This document shows, piece by piece, positions 41,799-53,283 of a DNA stretch of 64,000 bases (the stretch's first letter is position 1; the number at the start of each line of letters is the position of its first letter). Location: NCBI RefSeq assembly GCF_030864005.1, contig NZ_CP132976.1:1178001-1242000 (forward strand), read 5' to 3'. Made by a program: the position numbers and the translations under genes. Origin of the DNA: Achromobacter seleniivolatilans. GTDB taxonomy: Bacteria; Pseudomonadota; Gammaproteobacteria; Burkholderiales; Burkholderiaceae_B. Below the pieces are notes generated by a model, which did no database searches, had not been told where the DNA came from, and saw only the letters and a list, made by a program, of their open reading frames with translations.

Positions 41799-42434
41799 AT
41801 GGCGTTCCGTTGCAACGCCATGCATCACTTCCTGATGCCTCCAGACGTACCCATATTTCCCGAAGGTTCCTGTGTTGCGGCGCTGTACGCCGCTATGCGG
41901 GCGAGAGACCCGGCCACAGGCCGGCACTGCCACAGGGTAGTCGCGTTAAGCGTGGCATTGGCCCAAGCCTGTGGCCTGCCCAAAGACGAACTGGATGCCA
42001 TCGCTGTCGCTGCGCGCTTGCACGATGTTGGCAAGATTGGCACGCCGGATCGCGTGTTGTTTTCGCCAACGCGTCTGGAGCGCGATGACTGGGAAATCAT
42101 GAAGTCGCACGCTGCGGTTGGCGCCGACATCATCATGCACAGCGATATACCCCAGCGCGAAATGATCGCGCTTGCAGTCCGCCACCATCATGAACATTTC
42201 GATGGGTCAGGCTATCCGGCAGGCCTGTCAGGCCACGACATTCCGCTGCACTCGCGCATTATTTCGCTGGCGGATTCGTATGATGCGCTGGGCGACAGCC
42301 GCCCCTATCACCCGGCGCGCACACACGCCGAGATCATGCGCATCCTGCACCAGGAAGCAGGCGCCAAGTGCGACCCTGACCTGCTGCGCTTGTTTGAATC
42401 GATGATTCAAACAAGCCCGCTAAAAGTGCCGTAG
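41799..42434 (+). CDS. HD-GYP domain phosphodiesterase
   Basis: Stand-alone HD-GYP protein, about 211 residues from the ATG at 41799. All signature residues are present: TGRHCHRVV, the HD pair in ARLHDVGKIG, HHHEHFDGSGYPAGL and RIISLADSYDAL, so c-di-GMP hydrolysis is expected by family knowledge. No receiver or sensor domain is attached. The start is uncertain (41757, 41799, 41820 and 41835 are all in frame, none with a strong ribosome site). Starts after the perfect inverted repeat were preferred. A second small inverted repeat (41800-41820) overlaps the start region and could hide it in an mRNA hairpin. Confidence 0.85.
   Translation: MAFRCNAMHHFLMPPDVPIFPEGSCVAALYAAMRARDPATGRHCHRVVALSVALAQACGLPKDELDAIAVAARLHDVGKIGTPDRVLFSPTRLERDDWEIMKSHAAVGADIIMHSDIPQREMIALAVRHHHEHFDGSGYPAGLSGHDIPLHSRIISLADSYDALGDSRPYHPARTHAEIMRILHQEAGAKCDPDLLRLFESMIQTSPLKVP
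41800..41820 (+). promoter_or_regulatory. Second inverted repeat at the HD-GYP start (TGGCGTT-N7-AACGCCA)
   Basis: Perfect 7-bp arms 41800-41806 and 41814-41820. In the mRNA this would form a hairpin touching the candidate start codons at 41799 and 41820, so it could limit translation. It could also be chance in GC-rich DNA. Confidence 0.4.
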
Positions 42435-42475
42435 ATGGGTGTGGCGCGAAGAGCGTCTCTCGCGCCGTGCCTATC

Positions 42476-44071
42476 CTACAACCGGTATGTCGCCGCTACC
42501 ACGGCCAGTTCTTGCAGGCTGCGCTGCTGCCATGCGGCGTCATGGCCCAATTCTTCGGCCAGAATGCGCGTGACTTCGGGGGCGGCCAGCATCGCGGCTT
42601 CGCTATCCAGGAACAGCGCGCGGTTGCGGCGTGCCAGAACGTCTTCGGGGCTGCGTGCCAATTCGAAACGCGCTGCAAAACGTACATGCGCTTCGGTCAG
42701 GCCGCTGGCCTTGACCAGCATGCGGTCGGCTCCGGGCAATGCCTTCAACGTGGCCAGATCGCTGCCGTAATAGCTGTCAGGTGTGCCCGCGTGCTCTTGC
42801 GACGGGGTCAGACCCGACGCGCCGTGCAGCGGCAGCGATTCCGTGCGGCAGCTCGCTTGGGTCAGCAACTGGTGCTGGATCGCGGTATCCACCACATCCT
42901 GCGCCATGCGGCGGTAGGTGGTCCATTTGCCGCCCGTCACCGTCACCAGCCCCGCGTTGGACACCAAAATAGTGTGTTCACGCGACAACTGCTTCGTGGA
43001 CGCATCGCCCGTGGCCTTCACCAGCGGACGCAAACCTGCCCAGACGCTTGTGACGTCATCGCGCGTAGGCTTGCGGCTCAGATAGCGCGCTGCCGTGCTC
43101 AAAATAAAGTCCACATCTTGCGCGCCGGCTTCCGGGTCCAAGGGCAGGTCGCCGCGAGGGGTGTCGGTTGTGCCCACGATGGTGTGGCCATTCCATGGCA
43201 CCACGAACAGCACGCGGCCATCGTCGGTCTTGGGGATCAGGATGGCGCGCTTGCCCGGCAAGAAATCCTGCGGCAAGGTCAGATGCACGCCCTGGCTCGG
43301 CGCCACCATGGTCTGCGCATTCTTGTCTTCCATGCGGCGCACGGCGTCTACCCAAACCCCCGTAGCGTTGATCACGCAGCGCGCGCGCAAGCTGATCGAG
43401 TTGCCGCCGATCACGTCTTGCGCCGTCACGCCGTCCACCTTGCCGCCCGTGGTGGTCAAGCCCGTAGCGCGTACATAGTTGACGGCGGTGCCGCCCAAGT
43501 CGAACAGCGTGCGCATCAAGCTCATGGCCAGACGCGCATCGTCGAACTGGCCGTCGTAGTACAGCACGCCGCCCTTCAAGCCGCGGCCATTCACCTTTTC
43601 AGACAGAGTCGGCGCGTTTGCCAGCGTTTCGCGGCGCGACAGCCAGCGGCTGGGAGCCAGATTCAGTTTGCCGGCCAGCATGTCGTACATCTTCAGGCCG
43701 ATGCCGTAGAAGGGCTGGTCAAACAAGTTGTAGGCAGGCACCACAAAGCCCAACGGCCACACCAGGTGGGGGGCGTTGCGGTTGAGCAGGCCGCGCTCAT
43801 GCAGGGCCTCGCGCACCAGACTGACGTTGCCTTGGGCCAGGTAACGGACGCCGCCGTGCACCAGTTTGGTGGCCTTGCTGGACGTGCCCTTGGCAAAGTC
43901 CGCGCCCTCGATAAGCAGGGTCCGATAACCGCGCGATGCGGCATCCACGGCAGTGCCCAGGCCGGTCGCGCCGCCGCCGATGACGATGACGTCCCATGAC
44001 GGCGTGTTGTCCAAGGTGGACAGCAGGCGGTTGCGATCGGGCGGGGTGACGTTGGCTAACTGTTGGTTCAT
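42476..44071 (-). CDS. glpD: Aerobic glycerol-3-phosphate dehydrogenase GlpD
   Basis: FAD-dependent, membrane-associated enzyme oxidising glycerol-3-phosphate to dihydroxyacetone phosphate and passing electrons to quinone, 531 residues. The FAD-binding fold is clear (WDVIVIGGGATGLGTAVDAA), followed by FAKGTSSKATKLVHGGVRYL, and VVPWNGHTIVGTTDTP lies in the centre. It lies downstream of glpR (72 bp between) on the same strand and opposite the glycerol transporter operon. No glycerol kinase gene is in the window. Confidence 0.95.
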   Translation of the reverse strand: MNQQLANVTPPDRNRLLSTLDNTPSWDVIVIGGGATGLGTAVDAASRGYRTLLIEGADFAKGTSSKATKLVHGGVRYLAQGNVSLVREALHERGLLNRNAPHLVWPLGFVVPAYNLFDQPFYGIGLKMYDMLAGKLNLAPSRWLSRRETLANAPTLSEKVNGRGLKGGVLYYDGQFDDARLAMSLMRTLFDLGGTAVNYVRATGLTTTGGKVDGVTAQDVIGGNSISLRARCVINATGVWVDAVRRMEDKNAQTMVAPSQGVHLTLPQDFLPGKRAILIPKTDDGRVLFVVPWNGHTIVGTTDTPRGDLPLDPEAGAQDVDFILSTAARYLSRKPTRDDVTSVWAGLRPLVKATGDASTKQLSREHTILVSNAGLVTVTGGKWTTYRRMAQDVVDTAIQHQLLTQASCRTESLPLHGASGLTPSQEHAGTPDSYYGSDLATLKALPGADRMLVKASGLTEAHVRFAARFELARSPEDVLARRNRALFLDSEAAMLAAPEVTRILAEELGHDAAWQQRSLQELAVVAATYRL

Positions 44072-44143
44072 AGAGTTTTGCGGCGGCGCCGCTCGTTAAG
44101 TCTTCGGTGTTTCGTGTCCAGGGGCCGGTTGCGGCGAGCCCGG

Positions 44144-44956
44144 TCAGTCGTCGGATGTCTCGGTATGCGCGTTGCCGGCGGGCGCGTTCGGCGCCGCGGC
44201 GACCTCGCAACGCACGCCCGAGTCGAGCAGCACTTGGGCCAACGGTTCCTGCGGATGCGCGTCGGTAAAGAAACGGTCTATCTGTGAGATATGCGCCAGT
44301 TCCACCATGGCCTGGCGCTTGAACTTGCTGCTGTCGGCGGCCAGCCAGACTTCGCGCGATTGTTCGATGATGGTGCGGGCCACGCGCACTTCGCGAAAGT
44401 CGTAGTCGCGCAGCGTGCCGTCGGCTTCGATACCCGAAATGCCGATCAGCCCGATATCCACCTTGAACTGGCGGATGAAGTCCATCGTGGCTTCGCCCAC
44501 AATGCCGCGATCGCGAGAACGCACGACGCCGCCGGCCACGATGACCTCGCAATCGGGGTTGTCGGAAAGAATGTCCGCCACATGCAGATTGTTCGTAATC
44601 ACGCGCAAGCCACGATGGCGCAGCAGGGCGCGCGCGATGGCTTCGGTGGTAGTCCCAATATTCAGGATCAGCGAACAGCCGTCAGGCACGGCGCGCGCCA
44701 CCGCTTCGGCAATGCGCTGCTTGCCCGCTGCATGCAGCCCTTGGCGCTTGCGGTAGGCAATGTTCTCGATGGTGGACGCTTCAATGCGCACACCGCCATG
44801 AAAGCGCGACAACAGGCCGGCTTCCGAAAGAATATTCACATCCCGCCGCACAGTTTGCAGCGTGACGTCAAAGCGTTTGGCGAGCTCTTCGATGGATGCC
44901 GAGCCCTGGGCCCGCACCATTTCGATCAAGGCGCTCTGTCGTGGATTCAATGTCAT
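44144..44956 (-). CDS. glpR: GlpR, DeoR-family glycerol regulon repressor
   Basis: Repressor of 270 residues: DeoR helix-turn-helix (RQSALIEMVRAQGSASIEEL, then FDVTLQTVRRDVNILSEAGL) and an effector domain with LILNIGTTTEAIARAL and GGVVRSRDRGIVG, as in GlpR, which senses glycerol-3-phosphate. The ATG at 44956 (MTLNPRQSALI) is the family's usual opening; longer reading into the promoter region is rejected. It is divergent from glpS, with several repeated TTCG-type motifs in the 207 bp between. Confidence 0.92.
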   Translation of the reverse strand: MTLNPRQSALIEMVRAQGSASIEELAKRFDVTLQTVRRDVNILSEAGLLSRFHGGVRIEASTIENIAYRKRQGLHAAGKQRIAEAVARAVPDGCSLILNIGTTTEAIARALLRHRGLRVITNNLHVADILSDNPDCEVIVAGGVVRSRDRGIVGEATMDFIRQFKVDIGLIGISGIEADGTLRDYDFREVRVARTIIEQSREVWLAADSSKFKRQAMVELAHISQIDRFFTDAHPQEPLAQVLLDSGVRCEVAAAPNAPAGNAHTETSDD

Positions 44957-44975
44957 GTTCGTATCATAAAACAAC

Positions 44976-45050
44976 AAAAGCGAAAAATAATGCCGCACTG
45001 CAAGATTGTTTTTTGTTCGCTTCTTGAGTAAAACGCACAAAAAACGAAAG
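44976..45050. promoter_or_regulatory. Cluster of putative GlpR half-sites between glpR and glpS
   Basis: Related A/T-rich motifs recur: AAAAGCGAAAAA (44976-44987), TTTTTTGTTCGCTT (45009-45022) and CACAAAAAACGAAAG (45036-45050). They resemble the TTTCG-type tandem half-sites bound by DeoR/GlpR proteins and lie in the shared promoter region, so coordinated control of glpR-glpD and glpSTPQUV is likely. Confidence 0.55.
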
Positions 45051-45163
45051 CCATCTGAAAGAGTATGCTCATCCTGTTGCTCGTTTAAGCGCAGGTTGCG
45101 ACGCTGTACCGAATACCGAAGTCCGTAAAAAACAGGGACGTATAAGTAGGTAGAGGAGACTAG

Positions 45164-46249
45164 ATGCAGCTGACCCTGGACAGGATTGCGTTGCGCGCCG
45201 GCTCGCAGACGCACCTGTATCCCATGAGCCTGGCTCCCGTTCCGGGCGCTATGACGGTATTGCTGGGGGTGACCTTGGCGGGCAAAACCTCGCTGATGCG
45301 CATCATGGCCGGGCTGGACCGGCCCACCGAAGGCCGGGTCCTGGCCGATGGCGCTGATGTCACCGGCGTCCCGGTGCGCCGCCGCAATGTGGCCATGGTG
45401 TATCAGCAGTTCATCAACTATCCCTCGATGTCGGTCTACGACAACATCGCGTCACCGCTGAAACTGCGGGGGGCAGGGGACGTGCGCGAAAAAGTGCGCG
45501 CCATGGCCGCGCGTCTGCACATCGACCATTTGTTGGAACGCTATCCGTCTGAACTATCGGGCGGACAGCAGCAGCGCGTGGCGCTGGCCCGCGCGCTGGC
45601 CAAGGATGCCCCGCTGATATTGCTGGACGAGCCTCTGGTCAATCTGGATTACAAGCTGCGCGAAGAATTGCGCGACGAACTTTCCGAATTGTTCGCCGAA
45701 GGCCGCTCTACGGTCGTATACGCCACGACCGAACCGGGCGAGGCTCTGTTGCTGGGAGGCCACACGGCAGTGCTCGACGCCGGTGAGCTGCTGCAATACG
45801 GCCCCACGGCCGAGGTATTCCATCGACCCAACTCCATCCGGGTGGCGCGCGCCTTCAGCGACCCGCCTATGAACCTGTTCGCAGCCCGGCGCAGCGAAAG
45901 CGGATTTGTGCTGCAAGGCGATCTGAACGTTGACCGGGAGATGCCGCAGGATGCCGGCCCCGAACTCACCGCTGGTTTGCGCGCGGGCGCCCTGGATATC
46001 GAAGCGCGGCCTGGCCATATCGGCTTGCCCGGCGTGGTGAAACTGGCCGAGATTTCTGGATCTGACACGTTCGTTCATGCGCGGACGGCGGCGGGCGATG
46101 TCGTCGCGCAGTTGCCCGGCGTGCATCGCTACAAGCTGGACGAGCGGGTGCAACTGTATTTCGATCCTGCCCAGACCTATGCCTTCGGGGCCAACGGCGC
46201 GCTGCTGGCGGCTCCCCGCCAGCCTGCCGGAGCGGGCGAGGTGGCCTGA
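45164..46249 (+). CDS. glpS: GlpS, glycerol ABC importer ATPase 1
   Basis: First ATPase of a GlpSTPQUV-type glycerol importer, 361 residues with a C-terminal regulatory (TOBE-like) part. Walker A is GVTLAGKT, an unusual but valid form; Q-loop YQQFINYPS, signature LSGGQQQR and Walker B LILLDEPLVNLD are intact. The switch histidine is replaced by Thr (VVYATTEPGEAL), so this subunit's own catalytic site is probably impaired. GGAG upstream of the ATG. The stop overlaps the start of glpT by one base region (ATG at 46249), and all six transporter genes are on one strand. Confidence 0.92.
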   Translation: MQLTLDRIALRAGSQTHLYPMSLAPVPGAMTVLLGVTLAGKTSLMRIMAGLDRPTEGRVLADGADVTGVPVRRRNVAMVYQQFINYPSMSVYDNIASPLKLRGAGDVREKVRAMAARLHIDHLLERYPSELSGGQQQRVALARALAKDAPLILLDEPLVNLDYKLREELRDELSELFAEGRSTVVYATTEPGEALLLGGHTAVLDAGELLQYGPTAEVFHRPNSIRVARAFSDPPMNLFAARRSESGFVLQGDLNVDREMPQDAGPELTAGLRAGALDIEARPGHIGLPGVVKLAEISGSDTFVHARTAAGDVVAQLPGVHRYKLDERVQLYFDPAQTYAFGANGALLAAPRQPAGAGEVA

Positions 46250-47333
46250 TGTCGCAGATCGAACTCGACCTGTCCCATTCCTACGTCGCCGACCCCAAGA
46301 CCGACGAGGACTACGCCTTGCTGCCCTTGCGGTTCACGTTCGAGGACGGCGGCGCCTATGCCTTGCTGGGCCCATCCGGCTGCGGCAAGACCACGCTGCT
46401 CAATTGCGTGTCTGGCCTGCTGCGCCCCTCGCACGGCCGCATTCTGTTCGACGGCCAGGACGTTACCGCCAAGACGCCGCAGGCGCGCAACATCGCGCAG
46501 GTGTTCCAGTTTCCGGTCGTGTACGACACGATGACGGTGGCCGAGAATCTGGCGTTTCCGTTGCGCAACCGCGGGATTCCCGCAGACCGCATCCGCGAAC
46601 GCGTGGGCCGCATTGCCGAGATGCTGGAAATGTCTGCCGTGTTGAACCGCCGCGCAAGCGGGCTGACCGCTGACGCCAAACAGAAGATCTCGCTGGGACG
46701 CGGGCTCGTGCGCAGCGACGTGTCGGCTATTTTGTTTGATGAACCGCTGACGGTGATCGACCCCCAGCTGAAGTGGGAACTGCGCCGCAAGCTCAAAGAA
46801 ATCCACCACGAGTTCAAGCTGACGCTGATCTACGTCACACACGACCAGACCGAGGCGCTGACCTTTGCGGATCAGGTCATGGTGATGGCGCGCGGCCGTG
46901 CAGTCCAGGTGGGCACCGCAGATGATCTGTTTGAGCGTCCGGCGCATACCTTTGTCGGCCATTTCATCGGATCGCCCGGCATGAATTTTCTGCCCGCCCA
47001 ATGGCGTGACGGCGTTTTGACTGTGGGGCAAAGCCGCGTTGACGGCATAGGCGGCGAACTGGCCGCCACGCTGGCAGGCGCGGGTCCGGTCAAGCTGGGC
47101 GTGCGTCCCGAATACCTGCGCGTGACGGAGCCAGGCGCAACGGGCGCCGTGCCGATGCGCGTGGACCGTGTGCAAGATGTGGGCACCTATACCTTGCTGG
47201 TGGCCGACTTTGAAGGCACCCCCGTGCGCGCCCGCCTGGGCAGCAATATCGTCCCTGTTGCGGCAGGGGGCACGGTATGGCTGTCGGTGCTGAACCCGCA
47301 CACCTGCTTTTATCGCGACGAGGCGCTGATCCC

Positions 47334-47337
<4 letters not shown>
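46249..47337 (+). CDS. glpT: GlpT, glycerol ABC importer ATPase 2
   Basis: Second ATPase of the importer (this is the ABC subunit named GlpT, not the enterobacterial glycerol-3-phosphate antiporter), 362 residues. Walker A GPSGCGKTT, Q-loop VFQFPVVYDT, Walker B AILFDEPLTVID and the switch His in YVTHDQTEAL are normal, but the signature is degenerate: SGLTADAKQKISLGRG replaces LSGGQ. It therefore complements GlpS. The C-terminal third is a TOBE domain. It ends in a 4-bp overlap with the glpP start. Confidence 0.92.
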
Positions 47338-48216
<879 letters not shown>

Positions 48217-48224
<8 letters not shown>

Positions 48225-49029
48225 CAACTCCACCTGGTGGCGCGGCGCCTTCCTGACGCTGTACCTGGTGTTCGCCATCCTGCCGCTGTATTGGATGCTG
48301 AACATGTCGTTCAAGACCAATACCGAGATCGTCAGCACGCTGACGCTATGGCCGCGCGACTTCACCTTCGAGCACTACCGGACCATCTTCACGGACCCGG
48401 CGTGGTATTCCGGCTATATCAATTCATTGATCTATGTCGTCATCAATACCGTGATCTCGCTCGCGGTGGCGTTGCCCGCCGCCTATGCGTTTTCACGCTA
48501 CCGCTTCATTGGCGACAAGCACGTGTTCTTCTGGCTGCTGACCAACCGCATGACGCCGCCTGCGGTCTTCCTGCTGCCGTTTTTTCAGCTCTACAGCTCG
48601 GTCGGGCTGATGGACACGCATCTGGCGGTGGCGCTGGCGCATCTGGTGTTCAACGTGCCGTTGGCCGTATGGATTCTGGAAGGCTTCATGTCTGGCGTGC
48701 CGCGCGAGATCGATGAAACCGCCTACGTCGATGGCTATTCGTTTCCGCGCTTTTTCCTGACGATCTTTTTGCCGCTGATCAAGTCGGGCGTGGGCGTGGC
48801 GGCGTTCTTCTGCTTCATGTTCAGCTGGGTGGAGTTGCTGCTGGCGCGCACCCTGACCTCGGTCAACGCCAAACCCATCGTCGCCACGATGACACGCACC
48901 GTTTCTGCATCCGGGATGGATTGGGGGGTACTGGCCGCGGCGGGCGTATTGACCATCGTGCCGGGCGGCATCGTCATCTGGTTCGTGCGGCATTACATCG
49001 CGAAGGGTTTCGCGATGGGCCGCGTATAG
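48217..49029 (+). CDS. glpQ: GlpQ, glycerol ABC importer permease 2
   Basis: MalG-type inner-membrane permease, 270 residues (not the glycerophosphodiesterase that shares the name). The first helix is AFLTLYLVFAILPLYWML, and the EAA-type loop lies in REIDETAYVDGYSFPRFF, continuing LTIFLPLIKSG. The ATG at 48217 has GAGGAG about 8 nt upstream and overlaps the end of glpP. It forms the channel with GlpP. Confidence 0.93.
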
Positions 49030-49039
49030 GAGGCGCGCC

Positions 49040-49348
49040 ATGTTCAGCTGGATGGTCTGGACCACTCCTGTCGCCGTGTTCTTCAGTTGCATCGTGCTGA
49101 TGCTGATCGGCATGACGGTGTGGGAAATGAAGTCGCCCACTATCGAGCGCAAGGGTTTTCTGCCGTTGCGCACGACGCGCGGCGACCGCCTGTTTATTGG
49201 TTTGATGGCCGCAGCCTGGCTCAACCTGGCGTTTCTCGGGTTTGGACAGAAAGCGGTGGAATGGTTTTCGCTGGATGAGCCGCCGTCGGTGTGGATCAGC
49301 TTTGTGCTGTCGATGCTGCTGCTGGCTTTCATCATGAGAAAAGGCTGA
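49040..49348 (+). CDS. glpU: GlpU, DUF2160 small membrane protein
   Basis: A 102-residue protein with three hydrophobic segments (TPVAVFFSCIVLMLIGM, FIGLMAAAWLNLAFLGF and WISFVLSMLLLAFIM) of the DUF2160 family, which always sits in this position of glpSTPQUV operons. The role is not established. It is 10 bp after glpQ. A short stem, AGGGG-CGTCAGA-CCCCT (49349-49365), follows directly, before the binding-protein gene. Confidence 0.9.
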   Translation: MFSWMVWTTPVAVFFSCIVLMLIGMTVWEMKSPTIERKGFLPLRTTRGDRLFIGLMAAAWLNLAFLGFGQKAVEWFSLDEPPSVWISFVLSMLLLAFIMRKG

Positions 49349-49466
49349 AGGGGCGTCAGACCCCTCGCGTAGTTCTAGTGTTTCAGGGAAAGGACTATCG
49401 GCCAGCGTCTTCCCCGGCCAGCGGTCCGCAGCACGACAAGGGGAAGACTTTTCGAGGAGACAGGTC

Positions 49467-51197
<1,731 letters not shown>

Positions 51198-51219
51198 CCG
51201 CTGGGTGTTCAGGGCATAC

Positions 51220-51250
51220 AGCGCCACGGAACGTCGTGGCGCTTTTTTTT
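51220..51250 (+). terminator. Intrinsic terminator of the glpSTPQUV operon
   Basis: Perfect 9-bp stem AGCGCCACG/CGTGGCGCT (51220-51228, 51235-51243) with a 6-nt loop, followed by seven T. It is the clearest Rho-independent terminator in the window. Confidence 0.93.
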
Positions 51251-51265
51251 GCGCCTTTTATGTCA

Positions 51266-51313
51266 GTTTGAATAATAGCGAGATTAGGGATTATCCCCGG
51301 TCACTATTCAAAC
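51266..51313. promoter_or_regulatory. Nested inverted repeat upstream of the secreted-protein cluster
   Basis: Outer arms GTTTGAATA (51266-51274) and TATTCAAAC (51305-51313) are perfect; the 30-nt interior has GGGA-tta-TCCC near its centre. It lies after the glp terminator and 75 bp before the next gene. It could be an operator or an RNA hairpin in that gene's leader. Confidence 0.5.
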
Positions 51314-51388
51314 CGAGCCAGCTGAGGATGAGCGGATAATGCGCATGCGTAAATCCGATGTTAAAAAATGTGTCGCCCGGAGTCTTCC

Positions 51389-52456
51389 ATGCGCTCTCAA
51401 GCGTTTATCGGTGGTCTGTGTGTCGTGATGGCAAGTGTATTCACGCCTCTTGCCGCGCAAAGCGCGGCGCAAGATTGTGGAACGCCAGGGCAAATAAACG
51501 GAAAGCAAGGCGACGCCATTGTGTCTTTAACCACTCGCACCTTTGCCGATGGCGCGATTGCGGTGCGGGCGCGGCTGGCGGTGAATCCTGACGGCGGCGC
51601 GCATTCGTATATAGCGGGCGACCATGGCTTTACTTATATCGGCAACGGCGTGAATCGTTTGTCGCACGGGCGTTGGGTGCAGTGCGATACCGCAGATTGC
51701 AGAAAGGATTTTCTTGCTGCCGAAAAGCGCGCCTTTGCGCGGGGCACAAAGGAGTTCTGCGCATTCGCTTTTGAAGTAGATCCCTACCAGGCGGGACAGG
51801 CGCGCCAGTCCTGCGGCGCGGGCCGGTACATCGTTGGCAATGGAAAAGGCATACCGAAATCAGGCGCCGTGGTTGCATCCGCGGCGGGCGAGCAGGTGCA
51901 AACCTATCTGTCTACGACCTCGATCCGGCATACGGTGCAAGGCGCCGCAGCCTATCTGGATGCGGAATCGCTGCCGGTCGCCGTCACGCCATCTGCCGCA
52001 ATGCTTGGCAAGGTGGTTTGGATACGGGGTAAGGGCTTTCAAGATACCAAGGCGGTCATTGGCGATATCGGACCTGCCTTTGGCGAAGGGTCGATTGCGC
52101 TGCACCAGCTGTTGCGTACCGGCGCGGTGACGGCGCAACGGCCGGGTCCGATCCCTGCCGCGCAACGCTGCGGCGCGTCCGAAACGTTGCAACCGCCGTT
52201 CAAGTCTTCGCCGGACAAGGCGGGTGATATATGCCGGCCGGGCCGCGCCGTAACCAGCGCCACTGACATACGCGCCTACATCGGTATCGAAGACAAATTG
52301 GACTTTCTGATTCTGCCGGGCGGCTTTCCGTTGAAAGCGGATGACAGAACGTTGATTACTGAAGAGGTCAGCCGCGCATCCATCGATGCCTTGGCGCAAC
52401 GCTCTGGCTATACCGACGCCATGGTTAGCGCAAAGCTGGCCTGCCTGCCGCAATAA
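51389..52456 (+). CDS. Secreted protein with GH75 chitosanase-like motif
   Basis: Exported protein, 355 residues. The ATG at 51389 has GGAG 7 nt upstream; the signal peptide MRSQAFIGGLCVVMASVFTP ends near QSAAQ. The central part contains GDIGPAFGEGSIALHQLL, similar to the catalytic Asp/Glu block of GH75 chitosanases (GD...GEASISLA), and a later FLILPGGF strand. The N-terminal half has cysteine pairs. I therefore suggest a polysaccharide-active enzyme, but the match is by motif only. First of three exported proteins in a row. Confidence 0.7.
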   Translation: MRSQAFIGGLCVVMASVFTPLAAQSAAQDCGTPGQINGKQGDAIVSLTTRTFADGAIAVRARLAVNPDGGAHSYIAGDHGFTYIGNGVNRLSHGRWVQCDTADCRKDFLAAEKRAFARGTKEFCAFAFEVDPYQAGQARQSCGAGRYIVGNGKGIPKSGAVVASAAGEQVQTYLSTTSIRHTVQGAAAYLDAESLPVAVTPSAAMLGKVVWIRGKGFQDTKAVIGDIGPAFGEGSIALHQLLRTGAVTAQRPGPIPAAQRCGASETLQPPFKSSPDKAGDICRPGRAVTSATDIRAYIGIEDKLDFLILPGGFPLKADDRTLITEEVSRASIDALAQRSGYTDAMVSAKLACLPQ

Positions 52457-52488
52457 CTTCCAACTTATATCCAGCCAGCAGGAATTCC

Positions 52489-53208
52489 ATGATGAAAATG
52501 TTCGTCTCAGGCGTTGCGCTGTTGTCGTTGGCGGGGTGCGCTGCCTTCCCGCCGATGTATCCGGTTTTTGAAAAAGGATCTGAAACGGGTGTCAAATCCG
52601 GATTCGATATGCGGGTGGGGAACAGCCCAATTGTGACGGTGCCGCTCACGGTGGAGAAACTCTACCAACAACGCAAGACCTATCAGGATCAGGCGGATCA
52701 GGCGCAGAAGGCGCTGTATCAGACGGGAGACGGCGTGATGTTGGGCGCGTTGGTCGGGGCGGTGGGCGGCTTGGTCGGCAATGTGGCGACAGTGGCGTCG
52801 GGGGCAGGAATTGCCACCGTGTCTGGCGTGATGGGCACGCGCTACGCGCTTGCGGCGCAACGGAACATCTACAACGATGCGGCCAAAAAAGTGTCGTGTT
52901 TGATCGTCGTGGCGAATTCGTATGACGGGCAGGGCGGAGCCTCTCCGCGCATTCCCAGCGCGTTGCAGCAAGGGGCGGAAGATATTCTGTCGCAACTGAG
53001 AGGGCAACTGGGCGAGCTGACGCCGCCTCCGGTGGACGCAGCCAGCCTGATTGCGTTGTTCAGCCGGTACAAGTCGTTGTCGCCTACTCAAGTGAATGCG
53101 CTTACTACGGACGATGCCGCAAAAATACAGCTTGAGAAAAACACGCTGATTGATATTTCGGCATGCGTAAAAACGGGGCAATCCATTTCGTCGCAGGTGC
53201 CGCCATGA
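52489..53208 (+). CDS. Hypothetical lipoprotein
   Basis: A 239-residue exported protein with lipobox SLAGC (Cys 17). A charged coiled-coil stretch (KLYQQRKTYQDQADQAQKAL) is followed by a glycine-rich hydrophobic hairpin (MLGALVGAVGGLVGNVATV), which could insert into a membrane. Two later cysteines (KVSCLIVV, DISACVKT). I do not recognise the family. It follows the chitosanase-like gene after 32 bp and is probably cotranscribed. Confidence 0.78.
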   Translation: MMKMFVSGVALLSLAGCAAFPPMYPVFEKGSETGVKSGFDMRVGNSPIVTVPLTVEKLYQQRKTYQDQADQAQKALYQTGDGVMLGALVGAVGGLVGNVATVASGAGIATVSGVMGTRYALAAQRNIYNDAAKKVSCLIVVANSYDGQGGASPRIPSALQQGAEDILSQLRGQLGELTPPPVDAASLIALFSRYKSLSPTQVNALTTDDAAKIQLEKNTLIDISACVKTGQSISSQVPP

Positions 53209-53283
53209 TTCGTGCCACGTCCGAGCCGCAGCTGGGTTAGTCTTGCGGCCATTGGCCACTTTCGCCCAGCGTACGTTCAAGTC

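Noticed and set aside
42467-43999. Long open frame antisense to glpD (510 residues)
   Set aside because: It is rich in Arg, His, Gln and Ala, resembles no protein family, and lies wholly opposite glpD, whose motifs are complete. Such antisense frames are common in high-GC DNA.
49349-49365. Terminator between glpU and glpV
   Set aside because: The stem is only 5 bp and lacks a T-run. It more likely stabilises mRNA or is accidental; the real terminator lies after glpV.
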